From contig NZ_BMWD01000022.1 in the NCBI RefSeq assembly GCF_014651055.1, forward strand, positions 62,001 to 126,000: a DNA stretch of 64,000 nt, read 5' to 3'. A program made the position numbers and the translations under genes. The notes under the pieces are model-generated. The model was not told the origin of the DNA. It did not search any database and was given only the letters and a program-made list of their open reading frames with translations. The DNA comes from Streptomyces fructofermentans. GTDB lineage: Bacteria; Actinomycetota; Actinomycetes; Streptomycetales; Streptomycetaceae. Shown one piece after another: positions 58,706-64,000 of this stretch (positions within the stretch are counted from its first letter, which is position 1; each line of letters begins with the position of its first letter).

Positions 58706-59706
58706 GGCTTCACCTCTCGCTTCTCACGCGTGGCCAGGAGGAAGAAGACCGCGAACACCAGCAGGGTGGCGACGACGATGAGTCCGAGGGCCGAGGCCCT
58801 GCCGTAGTCGCCCTGCTGCGTGATCCTGATCATCCACGTGGTCACGATGTGCGTCTCGTTGTTCGGCCCGCCGCCGGTCATCCCGAAGATCAGGTCGGGG
58901 AAGTTGAAGATCCAGATCACGCGCAGGAGCACGGTCAGCGCGAGCGTCACCCGGATGTACGGAATGGTGATCCGGAACAGGGTGCGCACCTTGCCCGCGC
59001 CGTCGAGCGCCGCCGCCTCGTACAGCTCCTCCGGGATGGACTGCAGCGCGGCGAGGATCATGATGGTGAAGAAGGTGACGCCGTACCAGATGTTGGCGAC
59101 GACGACGGCGAACATCGCCGTCTGCGGGTCGGCGAGCCAGGCGACCGGCTCGTCGATCAACCCGGCCTTCTGCAGCAGGTCGTTGACGACGCCGAACTCA
59201 CTGTTGAACATCCAGCGGAACAGGATGCCGATGAGGAATCCGGAGATCGCCCACGGGAAGAAGATCAGCGCCTGGTAGAGGCCGCGGAAGCGGAATCTGC
59301 GGCGCAGCCACAGCGCGAGGGCGAATCCGATGACCAGTTGCGGCACGATCGAGCCGAAGACCCAGATCGCGGTGTTGCCGAGCACCTTCCCCCACGCGGG
59401 GTCGGCGAACACGTCACGGAAGTTCTTCAGGCCCACCCAGGACGTGTCGGTCAGATCCGTCAGCTTCCAGTTGCGGAAGGCCATCTGGCTGCCGGCGACC
59501 ATCGGGTAGTACGTGAAGACCGCCACGAAGAGCGCGGCCGGGGCCATGAAGGCGGCGATGAGGAATCCGCGCCGGGCGGTGAACTCCGGTTTGCGCCGCC
59601 CTCCTTCGGCCCCGCGGCGGGGCGGGGGGACTCCCTTGCCGGAATCCTCCGCCGACGCCGCCCGGGTCTCCTTCGTCGTGTGCGCCGTGCCTGACGTGGT
59701 GGGCAT
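58702..59706 (-). CDS. Sugar ABC transporter permease (MalF/UgpA type)
   Basis: 334 residues. A charged cytoplasmic tail of about 45 residues precedes six to seven membrane helices. The EAA loop EAAALDGAGKVRTLFRITIPYIR is intact. ATG 59706 lies four bases downstream of the binding-protein gene's stop region, with AGGAGAG within that gene's end, so translation is coupled. Works with the MalG-type permease and the lipoprotein as one importer. Confidence 0.94.
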   Translation of the reverse strand: MPTTSGTAHTTKETRAASAEDSGKGVPPPRRGAEGGRRKPEFTARRGFLIAAFMAPAALFVAVFTYYPMVAGSQMAFRNWKLTDLTDTSWVGLKNFRDVFADPAWGKVLGNTAIWVFGSIVPQLVIGFALALWLRRRFRFRGLYQALIFFPWAISGFLIGILFRWMFNSEFGVVNDLLQKAGLIDEPVAWLADPQTAMFAVVVANIWYGVTFFTIMILAALQSIPEELYEAAALDGAGKVRTLFRITIPYIRVTLALTVLLRVIWIFNFPDLIFGMTGGGPNNETHIVTTWMIRITQQGDYGRASALGLIVVATLLVFAVFFLLATREKREVKP

Positions 59707-59708
59707 GG

Positions 59709-61013
59709 CTAGCTCTCCTGCCGGCGCTTCTCGGTCCAGTACGCGTCCCAGCCTTCGAGCAGCTTCTCGGGCGTCGTCCTGCCGAGGACCATCTTCTGGA
59801 TGTCGGCGTCGGCCTTCTGCTGCCACTCGGCCCACCAGGCGACTCCGCGCGGCTGGCTGACGTTGAGGTAGGTGTCCGGGTTCTCCGTCATGGTGACGTA
59901 GCTGGACCAGGGGCCGGTCTTGTAGAAGGGGTCCTGGGTGGCCGACTTGAGGATCGGCACCAGGCTGTTCTTCTTGGTGAACGCGGTCGACGCCTTGTCC
60001 TCGGAGAGGAACTCGACGAGCTTCACGGCTTCGGCCTTGTGCTTGCTGCCGTCCGCGACTCCCCAGCCCGCGGTGGCGAGTGGCTGGACGGTCTTGCCGC
60101 TGGGCCCGGCCACGAGCGGGGCGGTGTCCCACTGGTCCTTCTTGATCGACTTGGACTCCGAGACGGTGGCGATCACTTCGGGGTCCTGGAGCAGGAAGGC
60201 CGTGGAACCGTTGGAGAAGCCCTCGACCATCTCGGGATAGCCCCAGGAGACCGACGACTTGGGCGACGCCTCCTTGAACAGCTTCAGGTAGGTCTTCATC
60301 GCGTCGACCGCCTCGGGCGCGGCGAAGATCGTGCTGCCGTCCTTCAGGTTGAAGCCGTCGGCGGGGTCGATCTTGTCGGCGACGTACGCCTCGATGACGG
60401 CCGTGGCGTTGCCGTTGGCGTTCACTCCGCCGCGGAAGGCGTACCCGTACTTGCGCTTGGCCGGATCGTGGATCGCGGAGGCCTGCTCCAGGAGTTCGTC
60501 CCAGCTGGCCGGGGGTTCACTGAAGCCGGCCTCCTTGATCAGGTCGGTTCGGTAAAAAACGCTCAGGCCGTAGAAGCCGTAGGGGACGAAGTAGGTCTTG
60601 CCCTCGGCGTTCTCGGAGGCCTTGACGGCGTTCTCCGTCATCGCCTCCCAGCCCTTCCAGGGCTTGAGGTCCTTCTTCATGTCGTGCAGCCAGCCGTTGT
60701 TCGACCACGGGCCGACGGTGGTGTCGCGCACCTCCAGGGTGTCCACGCCACTGCCCGACTGGAGCATCTGCTGGATCTTCTGGTCCGCCTGCTCGGTCGG
60801 GGGCGAGATCAGGTTGACCTTGATCTTGGGGTGCTGCTGCTCGAAGTCCGCTATGAGGCTCTTCAGCAGGTCGGTACGGGCGGGGTTCGTCAGGCTCTCG
60901 ACCATGTTGAGGGTGACCGTTCCGCCGGCTTCTCCACCGCTCATGGCGGAGCAGCCGGTCAGAACCATCGTGGCGGCTGTGCCGAGGGCGAGAGCTGCCG
61001 TCGTTCTACTCAT
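59709..61013 (-). CDS. Sugar ABC transporter substrate-binding lipoprotein
   Basis: 434 residues. A lipoprotein signal peptide ends in the lipobox LTGC (Cys21). The mature part is a family 1 extracellular binding protein: VTLNMVESLTNPARTDLLKSLIADFEQQHPKIKVNLI, and the typical GWGVADGSKHKAEAVKLVEFL hinge region. Substrate is an oligosaccharide or related polar compound. ATG 61013 has GAGG upstream. It follows the aminotransferase gene after 105 bases. Confidence 0.95.
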   Translation of the reverse strand: MSRTTAALALGTAATMVLTGCSAMSGGEAGGTVTLNMVESLTNPARTDLLKSLIADFEQQHPKIKVNLISPPTEQADQKIQQMLQSGSGVDTLEVRDTTVGPWSNNGWLHDMKKDLKPWKGWEAMTENAVKASENAEGKTYFVPYGFYGLSVFYRTDLIKEAGFSEPPASWDELLEQASAIHDPAKRKYGYAFRGGVNANGNATAVIEAYVADKIDPADGFNLKDGSTIFAAPEAVDAMKTYLKLFKEASPKSSVSWGYPEMVEGFSNGSTAFLLQDPEVIATVSESKSIKKDQWDTAPLVAGPSGKTVQPLATAGWGVADGSKHKAEAVKLVEFLSEDKASTAFTKKNSLVPILKSATQDPFYKTGPWSSYVTMTENPDTYLNVSQPRGVAWWAEWQQKADADIQKMVLGRTTPEKLLEGWDAYWTEKRRQES

Positions 61014-61118
61014 CGTGCCGACCTCTTCCTTGGATGCGTACGCGCTGGCTGCGGCTTCGGGGTCAAGGGGGCGCACTGTCGGGGAGTCGCGGGACCGCTC
61101 CTCCGACGTACCGGGGTG

Positions 61119-62354
61119 TCAGCGGGCCGCGCGGGCCCACTCGCCGAGAACGGGGACGCAGTCCTCTGCGAAGTACTCGTAGTCGGCTGCGGTGTTGTAG
61201 ACGTGAGCGGACAGCCGCATGTAGCCGGCTCCGCCGAAGCTGGTGAAGGCCGCCTCGACACCCAGTTCCCTCGCCGCGCGGTCGCGCAGCGCGTCGGCCT
61301 CGATCCGGCCGGCCGCCAGCCCGTCGGGCAGCCGGACCAGCCGCATTCCGGGGACCGGCATGCCCACATCGACGATTCCGGGTACGGCGCCGAGTTCGGC
61401 GAACGCCGCTCCGACAAGGCGTTCGGCGTAGCCCGCCAGGTCGTCCATGTACCGACGGGCGGTCTCCCAGCCCCAGGTCCGGTCGACGAAGTCCAGTGCC
61501 GTCGAGGCCGCGAGGTAGCCGGTCGCGTCCACCGTGCCCTGCTGGTCGAACCGGTCGGGATAGGGGTCGGCGGCGCCCCACGAGTCGATCAGGGGGTACA
61601 GGTCCTCGCGGAGCGGACCTCTGGCGACGAGTGCGGCGGTGCCGCGCGGGGCGCAGCCCCACTTATGCAGGTTGCCGACCCAGAAGTCGCAGCTCAGACC
61701 GTCCAGGGGAGCGGCGATGAGGCCGGGGGCGTGCGCGCCGTCGACGAGCAGCGGGACGCCTCGCCGCGCGGCCTCCGCACCGATCCGCTCCACGGGCATC
61801 CGGCGTGCGGTCGCCGAGGTGATGTGGTCGACCACGACCAGGTCCGTGGCGTCGTCGATCTCGGCGACGATCGCCTCGTACGCCTCGTCCTCGTCCGCGT
61901 CGAGCGGTACGTGGGCGGTGCGGACCTCGCCGCCCCAGCGCCTGGCCAGCCGCTCGGCACCCATGGTCACGGCGCCGTAGCCGTGGTCGGTGACGATGAT
62001 GGCGCCGCCGCGCCGCCGCTGGAGCGCGGCCAGGACGACACTCACGCCGGCGCTCGCGTTGGGCACCAGGGCGAGGTCGTCCGGAGCTGCGCGGAGGAAG
62101 GCGGCGAGATCGACACGGGCGTCGGCGACGCGCTGCGGCAGCGCGGGGAACCAGACCACCGGAGAGCTGTCCATCTCGGCCCGCAGCTCGTTCTGCAGCT
62201 CCTGCGCGACCAGGGGGACGGCTCCGAACGAGCCGTGGTTCAGGTGCTTCATGACGGGGTCCAGGGACCACGCCCTCGCGGCGGGCCGGCCGTCGGCCAG
62301 CAGCAGGGGGCGCGGCGCGGTGGTGACCTCGGTCTCGCTCACAACACTCCACAT
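61119..62354 (-). CDS. Class-V PLP-dependent aminotransferase, isopenicillin-N epimerase-like
   Basis: About 411 residues. The N-terminal HLNHGSFGAVPLVAQELQ, the cofactor Asp in LLVDGAHAPG, and the Schiff-base Lys in WVGNLHKWGCAP are all present. This subgroup (isopenicillin-N epimerase, cysteine lyase-like) acts on small amino acids or amino compounds. It heads a minus-strand unit with the sugar ABC importer, so its substrate may be what is imported. The start is ATG 62354 or GTG 62342, the latter with GGAG upstream. Regulated by the divergent FadR-type protein through the sites between them. Confidence 0.93.
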   Translation of the reverse strand: MWSVVSETEVTTAPRPLLLADGRPAARAWSLDPVMKHLNHGSFGAVPLVAQELQNELRAEMDSSPVVWFPALPQRVADARVDLAAFLRAAPDDLALVPNASAGVSVVLAALQRRRGGAIIVTDHGYGAVTMGAERLARRWGGEVRTAHVPLDADEDEAYEAIVAEIDDATDLVVVDHITSATARRMPVERIGAEAARRGVPLLVDGAHAPGLIAAPLDGLSCDFWVGNLHKWGCAPRGTAALVARGPLREDLYPLIDSWGAADPYPDRFDQQGTVDATGYLAASTALDFVDRTWGWETARRYMDDLAGYAERLVGAAFAELGAVPGIVDVGMPVPGMRLVRLPDGLAAGRIEADALRDRAARELGVEAAFTSFGGAGYMRLSAHVYNTAADYEYFAEDCVPVLGEWARAAR

Positions 62355-62378
62355 CTACCGAACCCGAGTGTGCCGTCA

Positions 62379-62509
62379 GACATCAGAGGATGACCGGGAC
62401 ACGTATGATGACTCGGCATCCTGGCAGGCGTTTTCGGGGCTCGCAAGGGTCTTGCAGGGAAAGTCATCAGATGACTTCCGGGCGATACGGTCGAGACATC
62501 TGATGACTC
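62379..62509. promoter_or_regulatory. FadR-type operator array in the divergent promoter
   Basis: A perfect dyad AAGTCATC-A-GATGACTT is at 62461-62477. A near copy, GACATCTGATGACTC, is at 62495-62509. Weaker relatives are GACATCAGAGGATGAC (62379-62394) and GTATGATGACTC (62403-62414). The shared core is GTCATCAGATGAC. Confidence 0.7.
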
Positions 62510-62563
62510 GCTACAGTGCCCGAGGGTCTCGGCGGTGCCGCCGGCCGTCAGGGGAGGCAATGG

Positions 62564-63280
62564 ATGTCCGCAGTCGACAAGGCGTTCCACGGTCTGCGTC
62601 ACATGATCGCGACCGGTCGCCTGGGTCCCGGGGAGCGCATCCCGCCCGAGGCCGAACTCGGCGAGGAACTCGGCGTCTCACGGGGACCGCTGCGCGAGGC
62701 CGTACGGATGCTCGCGGCCCTGGGCGTGGTCGAGCCCCGGCACGGATCGGGCACCTACGTGTCCCAGCTCCGGCCCGAGGACGTCATCGGAAGCCTCTCC
62801 CTGACCCTCGAACTCCTTCCGCTCTCGGGCCTGTTGGAGGTGTACGAGATCCGGCGCGTCCTTGAGGCCCATGTCGCGTCCAAGGCCGCCGCGCGGCGCA
62901 CCCCCGAGACGGTGAAGACGCTCTTCTCCCTCATCGACGCCATGGAGGCCACCGAGGACCCCACCGAGGCCTCGGAGCTCGACCACCGCTTCCACGCCGA
63001 GATCGCGCGGGCCGCGGAGAATCCCACGCTCGCCACTCTGCTCGCGGTCTTCCGCGCCCGCTCCCGCAAGTACCAGGTCTTCACCCTCCCCGAGGGTCCG
63101 GAGATGCGGCGCAAGAGCGACGCCGACCACCGGGTGATGGCCACCGCGATCGCCGACCGCGACCCGGGGGCCGCCGCGGGGGCGGCCGAGGCGCACGTCG
63201 CTCAGACGGAGCGGTGGCTTCGTGCCTTCATGCCGCCGGTGGAGGAGGACGAGGACACGTCGGGGGACACGGCCGGCTGA
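62564..63280 (+). CDS. FadR-subfamily GntR transcriptional regulator
   Basis: 238 residues. The N-terminal winged helix-turn-helix has GERIPPEAELGEELGVSRGPLREAVRMLAALGVVEPRHGSGTYV. The C-terminal FCD domain has likely metal ligands in ELDHRFHAEIARAAENP, DADHRVMATA and AEAHVAQTERWL. Such sensors bind small carboxylates or sugars. GGGGAGG six bases before ATG 62564 decides the start. It lies divergent to the aminotransferase/ABC operon and most probably represses it. Confidence 0.93.
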   Translation: MSAVDKAFHGLRHMIATGRLGPGERIPPEAELGEELGVSRGPLREAVRMLAALGVVEPRHGSGTYVSQLRPEDVIGSLSLTLELLPLSGLLEVYEIRRVLEAHVASKAAARRTPETVKTLFSLIDAMEATEDPTEASELDHRFHAEIARAAENPTLATLLAVFRARSRKYQVFTLPEGPEMRRKSDADHRVMATAIADRDPGAAAGAAEAHVAQTERWLRAFMPPVEEDEDTSGDTAG

Positions 63281-63550
63281 GGGCGCGGGGGTGGGGTACG
63301 GGGGCGGGGTACGGGGCCGGGCAGGGGGTGCGGGGCTGCCCTTGCCTGCTGGGCCGGGGTGGACCGGTCATGCCGCTCGCTCCGGTCGTGCCGGGCTGTC
63401 GTCAGGGCTCCGACCGGTGCGGGACGTATGCGCTGAGGCACGGATAAACCGCTACCTCAGCGGTGGATGTCGCGAGTACGGTGTGGCAGTGGCCGGTGAT
63501 CGCGTGCGGCAGCGGCTCACGGAGAGGTGCGCGCGGACGCGAAGGAGCGG
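63281..63550. other. Intergenic region with G-rich repeats
   Basis: After the regulator stop the DNA is rich in GGGGTACGGGG-like runs (63285-63330). No gene is seen before the VOC gene. Confidence 0.4.
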
Positions 63551-63916
63551 ATGGTGCCAGGTGCCGTACTGCGAGGGGTGACCCTGGACTGCGCCGACCC
63601 GCAGGCACTGGCCGGCTTCTACGGTGCACTGACCGGGATGCGCGAGCTGTTCAGTGCGGACGGGTTCGTCGCTCTGACGGACGACTCCGGCCGCGACCTG
63701 GGGTTCCAGAGGGTTGACGGATACCGGGCCCCGCAGTGGCCGGGGCAGGACGTGCCACAGCAGTTCCACCTGGATTTCCGCGCCGACGACCTCGATGCGA
63801 CGGAGGAACTGGCCCTGGAACTCGGCGCGACCAAGCCGGACCATCAGCCCGGCGACGGACGGTGGCGGGTACTCCTGGATCCGGCCGGCCACCCCTTCTG
63901 CCTGACGCCTTCCTGA
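63551..63916 (+). CDS. VOC-family protein
   Basis: 121 residues. GVTLDCADPQALAGFYGALTGMRELF is the first VOC module and FHLDFRADDLDATEELALELGATKPDHQP...WRVLLDPAGHPFCLTPS the second, with His, Asp and Pro-Ala-Gly-His-Pro positions typical of glyoxalase-like proteins. Substrate unknown. ATG 63551 or the next codon GTG 63554 is the start; GGAG spacing favours the GTG. Confidence 0.85.
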   Translation: MVPGAVLRGVTLDCADPQALAGFYGALTGMRELFSADGFVALTDDSGRDLGFQRVDGYRAPQWPGQDVPQQFHLDFRADDLDATEELALELGATKPDHQPGDGRWRVLLDPAGHPFCLTPS

Positions 63917-64000
63917 CATCACCGGCGGTGGCACCTGTCCCCCGCCGGACGCCGTGGCGCTCGGGCCTGGGCGAGCGGTTCATCAGCTGCCGGCCGCATC
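63917..64000. other. Right edge, no gene seen
   Basis: The last 84 bases show no supported feature. A gene could begin or end just outside the window. Confidence 0.3.

Noticed and set aside
60039..62393. A 784-codon open frame on the plus strand opposite the ABC lipoprotein and aminotransferase
   Set aside because: High-G+C antisense frame; the opposite strand encodes recognised proteins throughout.

Overview
The window is high-G+C actinobacterial DNA, almost certainly from a Streptomyces chromosome. Codon third positions are nearly always G or C, GTG starts are common, and several families are typical of the genus: DUF1269, an SCO5918-like protein, a mycothiol-dependent isomerase-type protein, ECF41 sigma, VanJ-like and Abhydrolase_9 proteins. 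I see about 52 intact genes and two broken ones, mostly short operons and single genes on both strands. There is no rRNA, convincing tRNA, CRISPR array, insertion sequence or phage. The mix of secreted hydrolases, regulators and small accessory proteins suggests a chromosome arm or arm-proximal region.

Layout. 0-7.7 kb: a PASTA-domain membrane protein, a HEAT-repeat protein, a Tat-exported alpha-L-rhamnosidase behind a LacI-type operator, and an SDR oxidoreductase. 7.8-16 kb: an ECF41 sigma factor whose frame runs on into a second small domain, an NDH-2-like flavoprotein with a candidate ECF41 promoter, a 1199-residue hybrid regulator (sugar-binding domain, degenerate kinase and receivers, AraC domain) and a pectate lyase with 21-bp-phased direct repeats upstream. 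16-25 kb: small membrane and hypothetical proteins, a CPBP protease, an Abhydrolase_9 protein divergent from a lipid-kinase-like protein, an LRV-repeat protein and a frameshifted FtsX permease. 25-32 kb: cupin, VOC, HAD and DeoR genes with a divergent MFS exporter or permease, three hypotheticals (one apparently frameshifted) and a cyclophilin. 32-41.5 kb: a P-type ATPase, PPK2 and coiled-coil protein run, a GH46 chitosanase, and a cold-shock run (Csp, DEAD helicase, CBS, SCO5918-like). 41.5-54 kb: a decayed TPR-like gene, DinB and DUF4259 proteins, a secreted lipase divergent from TetR, an isomerase-type protein, a uridine kinase, an MFS drug exporter, a VanJ-like phosphatase, an SRPBCC protein and an unknown protein. 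54-64 kb: a leaderless KAS III, ACP and alpha/beta-hydrolase operon, a roadblock protein, ArsR, and a carbohydrate ABC transporter (no ATPase) downstream of a class-V aminotransferase and divergent from a FadR-type regulator, with several matching operators between them.

How the genes work together. Three extracellular polysaccharide enzymes (rhamnosidase, pectate lyase, chitosanase) sit near cis-acting palindromes or phased repeats, so much of the window looks like carbon scavenging under local or trans-acting sugar sensors. The most unusual items are the phospho-dead hybrid regulator paired with the pectate lyase, the sigma factor with an extra C-terminal domain, the three-gene KAS III/ACP/hydrolase operon, and the FadR-controlled aminotransferase and ABC-transporter module. 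All functional calls come from reading sequence and motifs; no database search was possible.
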